Shown here piece by piece: positions 1 to 9,482 of a DNA stretch of 64,000 bases. Under the pieces are notes generated by a model. That model did not search any database. It had not been told where the DNA came from and saw only the letters and a list, made by a program, of their open reading frames with translations. The translations under genes were made by a program, and so were the position numbers. The stretch comes from Cymbomonas tetramitiformis (lineage: Eukaryota > Chlorophyta > Pyramimonadophyceae > Pyramimonadales > Pyramimonadaceae): positions 24,686-88,685 of the forward strand of contig LGRX02027229.1 in NCBI GenBank assembly GCA_001247695.2, read 5' to 3'. The stretch's first letter is position 1. Each line of letters starts with the position of its first letter.

Positions 1-554
1 TTGTGCGAGCACGGCAACACGTGCGCATCGACCACCGCATCGTGGCACACGCTGCACTGCAGGATCTCGTCGATGCACCGCGTGCTCGCGCAGTTGACGG
101 GGGCGTCGCTGGTGGATCCCACTTGCGCCAAACCGCGGGAGATTATAAAACGAAATTGGTAGGGATTATCAAATTTAAGACCGTCGCGATCGATGCACGT
201 GCGCGGCCCTCCGAAGCTCACAATCTCGTCGCCAGCAAGGACGCGACCGCCCACGCTGGGTATGTTTACATCCTCCACGAAGGTGCCGTTGGTGCTTTCA
301 TTGTCTACGATTGTGTACACGTTACGCCCGTTTGCGCGTAGGCACGTTATGGTGGCGTGCTTGCGGGATATCATAAACGGCTTGTGCCTCTCGGGCAGTC
401 GCAGATTGCTCGCGACGGAGCGGCCTATGATGCTCTGCACCTCTTGAGCGTCGTCATCGCACGTGGGTAGTTGGAACATGATCCCCGGCTCGCCGTTTTG
501 CCTAAGCAGTTTTAGGTAACCGCGATCTCCGCATCTACGAACGGTGTTGGGCAT
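1..554 (-). CDS. FHA-RING protein, C-terminus cut by window edge
   Basis: The ATG at 552-554 (minus strand) opens a frame that runs off the left edge after about 184 codons. Residues about 40-115 match a forkhead-associated (FHA) phosphothreonine-binding domain: GRS at 44-46, SRKHA at 63-67, TNGTF at 88-92, then a GDEI turn. A RING finger begins at C167, with C170, C182 and H184 visible and the remaining ligands outside the window. FHA plus RING is the layout of ubiquitin E3 ligases such as CHFR, RNF8 and Dma1, so a role in redirecting host ubiquitin signalling or the DNA-damage response is a reasonable inference. It is divergent from the next gene, with a 117-base AT-rich gap between them. 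The domain reading is strong; the substrate is unknown. Confidence 0.8.
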   Translation of the reverse strand, partial: MPNTVRRCGDRGYLKLLRQNGEPGIMFQLPTCDDDAQEVQSIIGRSVASNLRLPERHKPFMISRKHATITCLRANGRNVYTIVDNESTNGTFVEDVNIPSVGGRVLAGDEIVSFGGPRTCIDRDGLKFDNPYQFRFIISRGLAQVGSTSDAPVNCASTRCIDEILQCSVCHDAVVDAHVLPCSH

Positions 555-671
555 GGCGGATTTTATTTTAAATTGCGGGGCTTTGCGCGCGAAATTATGG
601 GCGGGTAATTATTGGAGGGTAAAAAATGCGCGCGCCCATATTAGGAAATCGGCGCGATTTGGAGGTTGATT

Positions 672-2495
672 ATGGAAAATATATACGCTATGCGCGGGCA
701 CATCCTCGATAGCACCCAGCGCGACGGTAAACGCGCGTACGTCGTGCTGCGATGCGATCGATGCGACAGCCACGCTTGCTCCCTGCGACTGCCCATCTAT
801 CGATGCAGATCCAGGCTGATCACGCGCGATTTACTGATCGACGCGGTTCCGACCGAGCTACCGCTCGTCGCGTACAGTCTGAAACGAGCGTCGGAGCGCG
901 AGGAACGTTACGCTATCGTCAATGCTTACGTCCCCAAGGAGGGTCTCACGGTCGCGCATTTTGGATTCTGCCTGGTGGCAACGTGCGAAGAGCTGCGCAG
1001 AACAAGCTGCAGCCGAGCCCAGATGAACCTCGTCGCGCAGCTCGCGCCCAACTCCACCACAACGGTGAGCGCGAAACACGTAAACGAGGCGCGTCGCAAA
1101 GTGGCGCAGTGGCGACAGGATCGGTTCACCCAGACGATCCGACGAGCGATCGAAACCTGCGCTGCCGGGATGTGGGTGTGCCGTACCCAACACGCGACGC
1201 CCGCTGCGCTGGTGCGGTTCTGCGCGCAGTACGGCAAAGCCGCGGCGTTGTGGTGGCTAGTGTCCAAGGCCGAGGCCAGCCCGCGCGTGGCTTGCGGTGA
1301 TGCGCATTTTTGCGAGGCGCTCGCGCTGAGGGAAGTCGACGTGCACGATCTGCCCCTGGATGACCTGGGCACGTGGCCCTTGTGGGCCCAGAGGGCCTTG
1401 AGCGAGTTGGACAACTCGGTGGCACACGCTGAGGCCGAAGGCCACGACCAGACGAACGACCCGGCGCTGGTGCGCGAGTGTCTCCGTCTGTGCGTCGATC
1501 GCCCGGTATGCGTTTGGCACGCCCGAGTGTGCGCTTTGCCGATGGCGCTGATTCAAGAGACACTCTTCGAGATGTGCGAACCGGTGTGCTACGAGCGGCT
1601 CGCGAAAGCGTGGGATTCTTTGCAGACGCGGGCGCCTCTGAGTTTCGTCATCGTAATAGACGCCCGCTCACCCGCGCTCAGAATTACGATTTTCGGCAGC
1701 GGCAACGAAGGAGGCGTGTACTTTCTTTGCACTCAACGATGGACGTGCGATCGTACCTGGCGTCGCTGCCTGCGAGCGCGCGTCGCGTTAAAGACGGTGG
1801 CGCGAACACATATTCACTGTCTCGAAGACACCGCGGCAGCGGCATCCAGTCTTTTAGCGGACTTCACAAAAACGCACTGCGCGGCGCGATCGGAATCGGA
1901 TGTGGTCGACTGCTCCGCAATCATGACGTCCGGTCGGGTTGTCGTCGAGTGCGCGGCCGCGCCTCGCAACGACGGGTTAACTTGTCGAATGGGATGCGCT
2001 GAAACGCGCATAGGTTTACGCGCAGGCGCATGGGCGCGCAATGAGTCGTTAGGTATGGATTGCCGTGTGCTGCGCGTGCACAGCTTGCGGAGCTTTGCCA
2101 CAGGCGTGCAGGGCGCTGCGATGCTTGGAAACGCGGAGCCCTGCATAGTCATGCTGGAGGCGCAGTGGCGCGGCCCTCGGAACGAACCTGCGTGCACGGC
2201 CGGCGTGCTGGTGCATCCGGACAGGTGGACGTTTGGCGCGCATCCGAGTTTACGCGTGATGCACCAGTTGCCCACCGATACGAATTGGTCGCAGCTCAAT
2301 TTGGAGTGCAGCGCAGATTTGGTCGAGGAGGAACCCAGCACGTGGTTGTGTCTGGTGCTTCGAGCCAACTGTGCGCGCGTAACCATTTATCCGCTGGATG
2401 AGGACAGGATCGAAGCGCGCGATGCTTGCGAGCGTTTGCTGTTGGAAGCGCGTACGGAGCTCGAGTATGAACGTGCAGCGGTTTGTGCTGAGTAA
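672..2495 (+). CDS. Unknown 607-aa protein
   Basis: A long GC-rich reading frame in the same codon style as its neighbours. ATG at 672 is preferred over the in-frame TTG at 666. The product is Cys- and Arg-rich, with a Cys cluster near residues 25-45 (CDRCDSHAC and nearby), and has no signal peptide or membrane segment. I do not recognise a family. It is followed after 71 bases by another same-strand gene of unknown function, so the two may be expressed together. Confidence 0.75.
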   Translation: MENIYAMRGHILDSTQRDGKRAYVVLRCDRCDSHACSLRLPIYRCRSRLITRDLLIDAVPTELPLVAYSLKRASEREERYAIVNAYVPKEGLTVAHFGFCLVATCEELRRTSCSRAQMNLVAQLAPNSTTTVSAKHVNEARRKVAQWRQDRFTQTIRRAIETCAAGMWVCRTQHATPAALVRFCAQYGKAAALWWLVSKAEASPRVACGDAHFCEALALREVDVHDLPLDDLGTWPLWAQRALSELDNSVAHAEAEGHDQTNDPALVRECLRLCVDRPVCVWHARVCALPMALIQETLFEMCEPVCYERLAKAWDSLQTRAPLSFVIVIDARSPALRITIFGSGNEGGVYFLCTQRWTCDRTWRRCLRARVALKTVARTHIHCLEDTAAAASSLLADFTKTHCAARSESDVVDCSAIMTSGRVVVECAAAPRNDGLTCRMGCAETRIGLRAGAWARNESLGMDCRVLRVHSLRSFATGVQGAAMLGNAEPCIVMLEAQWRGPRNEPACTAGVLVHPDRWTFGAHPSLRVMHQLPTDTNWSQLNLECSADLVEEEPSTWLCLVLRANCARVTIYPLDEDRIEARDACERLLLEARTELEYERAAVCAE

Positions 2496-2566
2496 CTTTT
2501 TATTTGGACGCCGTAATATTAAGGCGTTTCATCTCCGGATAAAATTAAAAACTTTGTGGAGGCACG

Positions 2567-3409
2567 ATGACCAGTTTTGACGACTTGCGAAACAACCTTA
2601 CGGATACCGTGCTGGCCATTGTGTTTTGGAAGGAGCTGTTGGAACAGCCCAATCTGACCTATTTTAACATAGAGGTGCGCGTGAAGCAAGTTGGCGAAGA
2701 CGATCGCGCGGCGCGGACCGCCAAATTTTACGCGTACAGTCGTCAAGGCCACGGGGTGCTTTTGCTTAGCGCGAAGATGGAACATAATTATTATGTCCAT
2801 GAGCCATGCAGCGGCGCAATAGGTTTAAGCGTGACGCAATCTCAGCGCGTCGTGGGCATGAACCAAGACGAGTACGACGATCAGCTGATTGTGGATACCG
2901 CCTGCGTGAACTTCATACTTGTGGGCGCCATAGAGTGGTACAACAAAAACGTGGGTTGTGTCCGCTGCGTAAAACGTTACGATCTTAAGAGTACGTACAA
3001 ATTGGACCAGCGGTTTTGGAGCGCGCTTGCGAACGCGGCGCCGGAAAGTCTTCCGGACGATGCCAGAACCACCAGGAGGTCCGAGCGCAAACGACCTCGC
3101 GCGGATAGCAGTTTTTACCTGTTTTCGTGCGAGACGGTGCGCGACGTAAAACGTCGCGTGGGTGATTATTCGACGGCTTTGGAGGTGGACAACATATCCA
3201 TGCGAGACTTTGCAAACGCGGTGATCTCCACCGAGAATTGCGTCGCCGGTATGATGTCCTTTATTAGACAAGTGCAGGGCTTGTTCCGCACGCCCTCCAC
3301 GGGCGAGGGTAGCGTCGTGCAAAAGGAATGGACCGTAGCCACGACGCCACGCGAATACTGCACGTGGTCACCCAAACAATATTACCTCGCGGACTTTAAA
3401 ATTTCATGA
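2567..3409 (+). CDS. Unknown 280-aa protein with basic patch
   Basis: ATG at 2567 follows a short AT-rich leader. The protein looks soluble and mixed alpha/beta. A basic cluster (RRSERKRPRA) near residue 170 could be a nuclear localisation signal; that is an inference from composition only. No catalytic motif is visible and I do not recognise the family. It ends 65 bases before the next gene, whose TATAAATA box lies in the gap. Confidence 0.7.
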   Translation: MTSFDDLRNNLTDTVLAIVFWKELLEQPNLTYFNIEVRVKQVGEDDRAARTAKFYAYSRQGHGVLLLSAKMEHNYYVHEPCSGAIGLSVTQSQRVVGMNQDEYDDQLIVDTACVNFILVGAIEWYNKNVGCVRCVKRYDLKSTYKLDQRFWSALANAAPESLPDDARTTRRSERKRPRADSSFYLFSCETVRDVKRRVGDYSTALEVDNISMRDFANAVISTENCVAGMMSFIRQVQGLFRTPSTGEGSVVQKEWTVATTPREYCTWSPKQYYLADFKIS

Positions 3410-3433
3410 ATTTACAATGAGCAAATTTGTAGA

Positions 3434-3441
3434 TATAAATA
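3434..3441 (+). promoter_or_regulatory. TATAAATA promoter box
   Basis: TATAAATA ends 33 bases before the ATG at 3475. The same box at the same distance recurs before several other genes here, supporting a common promoter element. Confidence 0.65.
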
Positions 3442-3474
3442 AGCGCCCGCGCCACAATTGGACCTCAGCGAATT

Positions 3475-6162
3475 ATGAGCGCTGCCTCGTTCCCTGTCGT
3501 GTTGATAGCGGTAGTTTTCGTACAAATCGTTTTGTACGGCACGTTAATATGCCTAATTCCGTATTATCCTAAGGACGACGGCGATACCGATAAGACGCCG
3601 CACAAGCTCGCGCTGAACGCGAGTTTTGATAATAATTTTTACGAGCGGATTTTGGATGAGGATTCGAGTTTTCGGGTTGCGTTCATGTCGGATTACATGA
3701 AGCAGTTGCAAAAATACGCCACGCCGGACGGTTCGACCTTTATAGAACTAATCGATCGTGCAGAAAAACATGCTGGGGTTGCGACCAAAATCGCGTGTCA
3801 ATTTAAGGCCCAAGCGGAGTCGATGCGCGTCGCGGAGGCGCTTCCCTACCACATGGAGCGCGCGTTTCCCATATTCTTCGCGGACCAAACGACGTACGGG
3901 CGCATGAACGCGGAAGAGGTGTGGGTGGATGACATGTTGGTTTATCGTCGCGACGCGCACACGGTCGCCACCGCGACGCCCACGCTGTGCCCAAGCACGA
4001 CATCCCCCACGCGCTCCCCTACGCGCTCCCCGTCGCGACGTTATGTACCCCCCGCTCCGTCCGTCCCGATCGGAGTACCGACGATGACGCCCACGCCCAT
4101 CACCATACTGCCTACCGCGACGTCTCCGACCCCCCCGCCGTCGGCGGCACCGACCAACACTCCGTCCGCGTACAGCGAATTTGTGCTCTACAATCGCGGC
4201 AACCCGATGAACGGCGTAATCAACCTGGGAATGCCCAAAAGCTACTGGGTCAATCACTCTTATTTTAACAGCATTTACAGTTTCCACGGAACTCCTTACA
4301 ACGTTATAAATAAACCGGACAGTTGGGAAGCGGTTAGCGAACGTTTTGAAGCCATATCGCAGATCGTACTGCAAACGAGCTCGATTAATTTGTACGACTC
4401 GGCGACTATGCTGATCGCGCTGGGTCTTATGGACGCCGCAAACACGGTCTACTCGGACGAAGCCTACGAGTACGGCCTGCAGTGGCTCCGGTTCTTGTTG
4501 TGGACGGACGAATTCTCACCGAATTATCACCAAAATAGCGGTTCGAACAATCGGGCACCCACCGTCACGGATTACTCTTTTCTGTACGGAAATCTTTTGG
4601 GCATCATAGCAGGTCCCGATGGGTATATGTACCGCGAAGTGATGGAATATTTTTATACCGAGGGCTTGCCGAACAATTGGTGCATCATTATGCAAGATAA
4701 CACGACCAAGTGGAAAAACTATTACTACACGGAGTGCGATGATGGCAATAAATGGTACGAATATGGGAATGGTGCAGACATCCCAGTAATACGCAAGGCC
4801 CGAAACCAGCTGGCGTACGTCTACGACGACTACAGACCGGTCACCGGGGAGCACGTTTGGGGGCGTATCCTCGGACCGCTTCTTTTCGACGAACTGACCA
4901 TGTCCTCCGCCGGCCTCACAGTCGCCATGAAGGCCTGGGAAGCGGTGCGCGCGATGATGGTTGCCCTCCAGGATGACAGCAGCAATTACCTGGGGCACGT
5001 CATGTACTACATGCCGCTACCCAGTAGTTGTGCTGCTGAGGCAACCCCGGACACAAATCCCAAATCGGAAACCGACGACGAGCTGTGCTTAGCCGGACGC
5101 ACGTTCTCCATCGAGAATTTAGCATCCACGATCGCTGCTGTGCGAAAAATGGCCTCTGTTATGCCGAGCACCACCGTGGTGTACCATATTCGCAACACCA
5201 CAAAGGCGCAAGGGGACGCAAGCTACGTTTACCTCAAACAATTTCTGGAGGAGATGGACTATAACTTAACGCAGGGTTATCTGAGTGTTGGCGTTCGAGA
5301 GAGCGTACAACTCAAAACGAACCTAATTAATAAAGAGGACGAGCAGAATTTCACATGCTCTCCGTGCGTGGTGCAGGGCGGTCTGGTGAAGTACCCGTAC
5401 AACGTCAGCGCCGGCAATTTGAAAACCCAAGATGATCCGAGCAAATACGAAATATCTGAAATTAACCGATATTTCGCCGTGGACGTGCATACTTGGGGTC
5501 TAAGCGTTTTGGCGACCGACATCAGAGACTTTTACAACTTGACGATGCCCTTCGAGCTTTGGCGGCAGGTTCGGAGGTACGGAGGATACAGTTACCAAAG
5601 AGACACGACCGGATGCAGCGAGACCGTGCACGGCGTGGGGTACACCTATCCGAACTCGTACAACAACGATGAAGTAATATCCGGAGAGTGGACTTTGGGC
5701 GCGCTGTTCGCGGTACGCACGCTTCGTCAGATGTACAACGAGAACAACTGCACCAGCACGCAGCAGGATAATTGGAGTTTTTACGAATACGCTCTTTACG
5801 GTTCAACCTCCACTGCGCTGTGTACTAAGACTTTTACCGATGCGAGCAAATTTTGTGAATTCGCCGTGGCACAGCTGGTACAGGACGAGACCAACATGCT
5901 TCAAACACTGGACGCCAAACTCGAGACGAACATTGAAGACATGTCCAGTAACGGCATGGGATTCGCGCATCAGGTGGGGCGATCCGCTAAAGCGCTCTAC
6001 TATAACAACCACGTGCACTACCGGATACCTTTCGGTTGGTACGCCGAAAAAAACCCCTCCATGGCGTCCACGACGTGGAAGATGTACGCGGACGAAGGCA
6101 TAAACCCGATGCGAGTGAACATCAGGGACGGCGGGGCGGGCGTGTCGCAATCAAAAAAGTAA
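3475..6162 (+). CDS. Membrane-anchored glycosidase-like surface protein, 895 aa
   Basis: The N-terminus has one long hydrophobic segment (about residues 5-30) with no obvious cleavage site, suggesting a type II membrane protein. Residues about 165-225 form a Pro/Thr/Ser-rich linker with SPTRSPTRSPS-like repeats, as in the stalk of the giant protease at 16844. The large C-terminal part is rich in Tyr and Trp and has many NxS/T sites. Helical segments such as FAVDVHTWGLSVL and SGEWTLGALFAVRTL suggest an (alpha/alpha)-barrel polysaccharide-active enzyme, but I cannot name a family or its catalytic residues. A TATAAATA box sits upstream, and the gene converges on the next one with a 57-base gap. 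Likely displayed on the virion or infected-cell surface. Confidence 0.75.
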   Translation: MSAASFPVVLIAVVFVQIVLYGTLICLIPYYPKDDGDTDKTPHKLALNASFDNNFYERILDEDSSFRVAFMSDYMKQLQKYATPDGSTFIELIDRAEKHAGVATKIACQFKAQAESMRVAEALPYHMERAFPIFFADQTTYGRMNAEEVWVDDMLVYRRDAHTVATATPTLCPSTTSPTRSPTRSPSRRYVPPAPSVPIGVPTMTPTPITILPTATSPTPPPSAAPTNTPSAYSEFVLYNRGNPMNGVINLGMPKSYWVNHSYFNSIYSFHGTPYNVINKPDSWEAVSERFEAISQIVLQTSSINLYDSATMLIALGLMDAANTVYSDEAYEYGLQWLRFLLWTDEFSPNYHQNSGSNNRAPTVTDYSFLYGNLLGIIAGPDGYMYREVMEYFYTEGLPNNWCIIMQDNTTKWKNYYYTECDDGNKWYEYGNGADIPVIRKARNQLAYVYDDYRPVTGEHVWGRILGPLLFDELTMSSAGLTVAMKAWEAVRAMMVALQDDSSNYLGHVMYYMPLPSSCAAEATPDTNPKSETDDELCLAGRTFSIENLASTIAAVRKMASVMPSTTVVYHIRNTTKAQGDASYVYLKQFLEEMDYNLTQGYLSVGVRESVQLKTNLINKEDEQNFTCSPCVVQGGLVKYPYNVSAGNLKTQDDPSKYEISEINRYFAVDVHTWGLSVLATDIRDFYNLTMPFELWRQVRRYGGYSYQRDTTGCSETVHGVGYTYPNSYNNDEVISGEWTLGALFAVRTLRQMYNENNCTSTQQDNWSFYEYALYGSTSTALCTKTFTDASKFCEFAVAQLVQDETNMLQTLDAKLETNIEDMSSNGMGFAHQVGRSAKALYYNNHVHYRIPFGWYAEKNPSMASTTWKMYADEGINPMRVNIRDGGAGVSQSKK

Positions 6163-6219
6163 AAGTAAACAGAAAGGTAATCTATATTTATATAGTAGAC
6201 TTATCACTACGTTTCTCTA

Positions 6220-8448
6220 TTATCTTATATCACCGGACTCCAAAGCGCGCAAAACCGCCTGATCGGTGCATCTGGCCCAAAAGGTGTTTTCGACTTGCTC
6301 GCCGTCGGCGACGCGAATCATGTCCACATCCGTGCAGCATACGCGGTTAAATTCGTTATTGCGTCGAGGTTTAACGCGCGCGCTGTCCACTCCGACCGCT
6401 CTCTTGCGCTTCTGCTTGCGGGGTGGGCGTTCGCGGTAATCGGTACTGCGCATAAAATCGTAGAACATGGCGAAGGTCCACAGAACGAAGTGATCCGGGT
6501 CGTCGTCCGTGATGCGTTGGAGCACCTCGCGCCACGCGGCGTTGATGTGCTTCGCGCTGAGCAACGCGTCCCGCACCAGCGGAATCTGTAGGTCACGCTC
6601 CTCAAAGCAGGCCCGCATGCGCGCGGTCGAGGGCCACACGATCTCGCACAGATCGGTATGCTGCTGAAGCATCGGCAACGTCTCGAGCACCCGCATCATG
6701 CGCGTCCGTAGTTTCTCTTCCTGCAGCAGAAGCACGACATCGTGCACGCAGAAGCGGATTTTGTGCGCCTTGTTGTCGTTGGCACGCTGCTGCTTCATGA
6801 TGAGTTTGTCCAGCATCTCGCGGTTCTTGTACACCTCGTTCCAGTAACGCGTGCGGGTGTTCGAGTTACCGGTCGCCTCCTTGCGACGTGCGCCGCAGAT
6901 CCGCGTACTGTGATCCGATGGGTCGCTACGCAGCTCTAGTCTAAGCTTGGCTTCGTCCGACGACTCGTCATCTCCTGCATCTTCCGCGTCCGTGTCGCTG
7001 CATTCCGTGCGACCGTCGGATGCGTCGTCGCAGTACATGTCCAGCTTGGGCGTCTCGTTCTGCCAGAAACACTCGGACGCGAACCCCTGAACGCCGGACA
7101 CGTCCAACAGTTTGGACGGCTGCAGGCGGTGCGCGTAAACGATTTTGAGAACCACCTGCGCGAACTCGTCCTGGCATTGCAGGTCAAAAGCGTAAAAGGT
7201 GCCTCTGATGCCGCCGAGGTTTTCCGTGCTGACCTCGCCAAATTTGAACTGCTGGTTCAGCTTGTGGTTCACACGTTTGTAGTGGTACATGAGGATGTGG
7301 ACGCGCAAAGTTCGCAGTCCCAGCAGACAAGGCAGCGACCAATTTTCGGGGTCCTCCCCCGTTTTGCGCAGCAGAGCGCAGTACACGGCCACGGCCACGT
7401 GACTGGCGCTGATTTCCACCGTCTTCGGATGCTGGCGTCGCCGTTTTCTCGGCGCGGTGGGGGCGCCGTGCAGCACGTACTTGAGCCCGACGACGGACAC
7501 CCTGGTAATCAATCGACGATTACGGTTCGAGCGCGCCGCGTGCATGGTGTGCTCGAACAAACCCGCGCTGCTCTCGATCGAGCATCCGTTTACCAGGCCG
7601 CGGCTCTTCAGCCCGCGGACGTGCGCGGCGTCCTCCTTGACAAAGTGCGCGTGGTGGCAGGAGTTTAACCGCCTGGTGTAACGCACGTAGGCCTGAATGT
7701 TACCGGACGCAGCGTCGTCGTCGTTGTCGTCGTCGTCGTCGTCGACGACGTTTTTCCTTCTTCTTGTCCCAGCGCCGCGTTTGCGCGATGCCTGTTTTTC
7801 ATCGGGCCGCTTGGACTGTGCGAGCAGGCGTTTGTAAGTTTTGCGCGCCACGGCGCGGTGCTTAAAAATTTCAGTCATCAGCGTAACAAAGAGGCGTGCG
7901 CGAACGTCGCGTTCGTAGGCGTCGCGGCATACAGCGTCCTCGTTGCACTGCATGCCCAAGAACATCTGCCGCGCGGTCACTCCGATCGCTTCGAGCAGTG
8001 GGTGAAAACGCTCCGCTAGTCTGGCAACAAAATCCTCGTCCGAGACCGTGGTGTCGCTCGCGTTCATGAAGAAGCTCTGCACGCTCGCTGGCGCGTGCGG
8101 AAGCAGTTTACCGATCCGATGCCGCAAATCGATGGTGTGCAGAAAGAAGTACGACATCAAGCCCGCGGCGTTACTGCACCGGTCGTAATCCCGATGCGTG
8201 CACATGGTGATCATCGCGCCATCGTGTTCCAGCTCGCACGGGTTTACGGTCATGCATTGTCGATTCTGCGAACGGCCGAACGCGGTAAACAGCTTAGAGT
8301 AGAAATCGTTACCGGCATCCTCCGTAGCCTGCGTCGCCTGAGTATCCGCGGACGGCGCCTCTTCCTCCCCCTCCTCCTCGTCGTCACTGGGGATAAGGCA
8401 TCGTTCACGATAGCTGCGGTATTTTCGTTTACCGGACGGGCTCATCAT
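6220..8448 (-). CDS. Unknown 742-aa protein with acidic and basic tracts
   Basis: The frame is open further upstream to 8547, but that first ATG lies upstream of the likely minus-strand TATA (8538-8544). The double ATG at 8443-8448 is therefore preferred. The N-terminus has a Glu/Asp-rich stretch (EEEGEEEAP). A KRGAGTRRRKN patch is followed by a run of Asp near residue 240, a second basic patch (RKRRRQH) comes later, and another acidic region lies near residue 510. This alternation is typical of nuclear or DNA/histone-interacting proteins, but no fold is recognised. A second large minus-strand protein at 44690 has a similar feel without clear sequence identity. Confidence 0.7.
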   Translation of the reverse strand: MMSPSGKRKYRSYRERCLIPSDDEEEGEEEAPSADTQATQATEDAGNDFYSKLFTAFGRSQNRQCMTVNPCELEHDGAMITMCTHRDYDRCSNAAGLMSYFFLHTIDLRHRIGKLLPHAPASVQSFFMNASDTTVSDEDFVARLAERFHPLLEAIGVTARQMFLGMQCNEDAVCRDAYERDVRARLFVTLMTEIFKHRAVARKTYKRLLAQSKRPDEKQASRKRGAGTRRRKNVVDDDDDDNDDDAASGNIQAYVRYTRRLNSCHHAHFVKEDAAHVRGLKSRGLVNGCSIESSAGLFEHTMHAARSNRNRRLITRVSVVGLKYVLHGAPTAPRKRRRQHPKTVEISASHVAVAVYCALLRKTGEDPENWSLPCLLGLRTLRVHILMYHYKRVNHKLNQQFKFGEVSTENLGGIRGTFYAFDLQCQDEFAQVVLKIVYAHRLQPSKLLDVSGVQGFASECFWQNETPKLDMYCDDASDGRTECSDTDAEDAGDDESSDEAKLRLELRSDPSDHSTRICGARRKEATGNSNTRTRYWNEVYKNREMLDKLIMKQQRANDNKAHKIRFCVHDVVLLLQEEKLRTRMMRVLETLPMLQQHTDLCEIVWPSTARMRACFEERDLQIPLVRDALLSAKHINAAWREVLQRITDDDPDHFVLWTFAMFYDFMRSTDYRERPPRKQKRKRAVGVDSARVKPRRNNEFNRVCCTDVDMIRVADGEQVENTFWARCTDQAVLRALESGDIR

Positions 8449-8456
8449 TTCCTTTG

Positions 8457-8464
8457 TATAAATA
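8457..8464 (+). promoter_or_regulatory. TATAAATA box of the alpha/beta hydrolase gene
   Basis: Plus-strand TATAAATA located 88 bases before the ATG at 8553, just outside the start of the divergent minus-strand gene (8448). With the minus-strand TATA at 8538-8544 it forms a crossed pair, so the two leaders probably overlap antisense. Confidence 0.45.
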
Positions 8465-8537
8465 CTGTTGCTCTGGGAGAGGTGCAAAACTCTGCGGGTT
8501 GGCCAAATTGTGAAGGGAAAAGTGTTATCGGCGGCCT

Positions 8538-8544
8538 TATATAT
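8538..8544 (-). promoter_or_regulatory. TATATA box of the 742-aa gene
   Basis: TATATAAGG reads on the minus strand, about 90 bases before the ATG at 8448. It lies only 8 bases from the plus-strand ATG at 8553, so it is unlikely to serve that gene. Confidence 0.4.
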
Positions 8545-8552
8545 CAACCAGC

Positions 8553-9452
8553 ATGTCCTTCGACCGTTTCTTGGAACCGCTGGCCTTTGCGCAAACGCAG
8601 GATCTTTCGAACCATCCGATGCGATCGGTTCTCGAAAGGATGCACGGCCGGGGGCTGTACACCTTTTTCCTTCACACGGAGGACGAGTCGGACGCTTTTT
8701 TGTGCGTCGTCAGTTTTCCGGACATGAATGCGCCCTTCGGGAGCCGTGGTCACCACTTGGAACGCGGCAGCGCGCAAGCGATCAACCTTTTACGAAGCGG
8801 TCGCGCGCGTTACGACCGGTTGGGGCTGTACCAGCACGGCAACGCGGAAACCGTGCACGACGCGGCGGCGGCTCTGCAGATGTTCGTCAAGCTTAACGTC
8901 GCGTACGTCGCGCACGAGTGGTACGGTTACGGAACCACCGCCGACCGCGCGCCCACATTTCAGGCGCAATCGCGACGGTGCGCCGCGTTGCTGCGATTGC
9001 TGCGCGCGGCGGCGGAGGACTTGCTTCCGCCGGTGCTCATCGGGTACTCTTTGGGCTGCAGCATTTTGTTGGCGGCGTGGCCGCGCGTGCACGCGGAGTG
9101 GGAGTCGGTCGTGGTGCTACTGGCGCCCTTCTACGACGCCACAGGCGTGGTGGTGCGCGTGCCCATGTTGCGCGAAATCTGCGGGTACTTCGCGCTGCCG
9201 CACATGCACAACGGCCGCCTGGTAATAAATCTGCGCGCTCCATTGATGGTCGCTCATGGCACCAGCGATCAGTTGATTCCCGTTTCGCACGCGCGGGACC
9301 TCGTCAAAGCGTACGACGATGTCAACAACGGTCAGCGCGAGGGGGTACTACGCTGTTACGCCGGGGCGACGCACACGAGCCTGCTCGACTCGTCCAAAAC
9401 GCGCAGCGACCTGATAGCTGATGTGCGCGCCTTTATCCACAAGCTGTCGTAA
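8553..9452 (+). CDS. Alpha/beta hydrolase, ABHD17-like
   Basis: A 299-aa serine hydrolase of the alpha/beta fold. The nucleophile elbow is GYSLG with Ser166, the acid is Asp239 in GTSDQLIP, and the base is His274 in ATHTSLL, so the triad is complete and correctly ordered. An HGNA motif (oxyanion region) and the following YGYG resemble ABHD13/ABHD17-type depalmitoylases and related thioesterases. No signal peptide is seen, so it should act in the cytosol, perhaps on acylated proteins or lipids. Substrate assignment is an inference. Confidence 0.85.
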   Translation: MSFDRFLEPLAFAQTQDLSNHPMRSVLERMHGRGLYTFFLHTEDESDAFLCVVSFPDMNAPFGSRGHHLERGSAQAINLLRSGRARYDRLGLYQHGNAETVHDAAAALQMFVKLNVAYVAHEWYGYGTTADRAPTFQAQSRRCAALLRLLRAAAEDLLPPVLIGYSLGCSILLAAWPRVHAEWESVVVLLAPFYDATGVVVRVPMLREICGYFALPHMHNGRLVINLRAPLMVAHGTSDQLIPVSHARDLVKAYDDVNNGQREGVLRCYAGATHTSLLDSSKTRSDLIADVRAFIHKLS

Positions 9453-9482
9453 AAGGGGGGGGGGAACGCGGCGCACACTGTC

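Noticed and set aside
8449..8547. N-terminal extension of the 742-aa protein
   Set aside because: The extension starts upstream of the likely minus-strand TATA and overlaps the divergent promoter, so it is unlikely to be transcribed in that mRNA.
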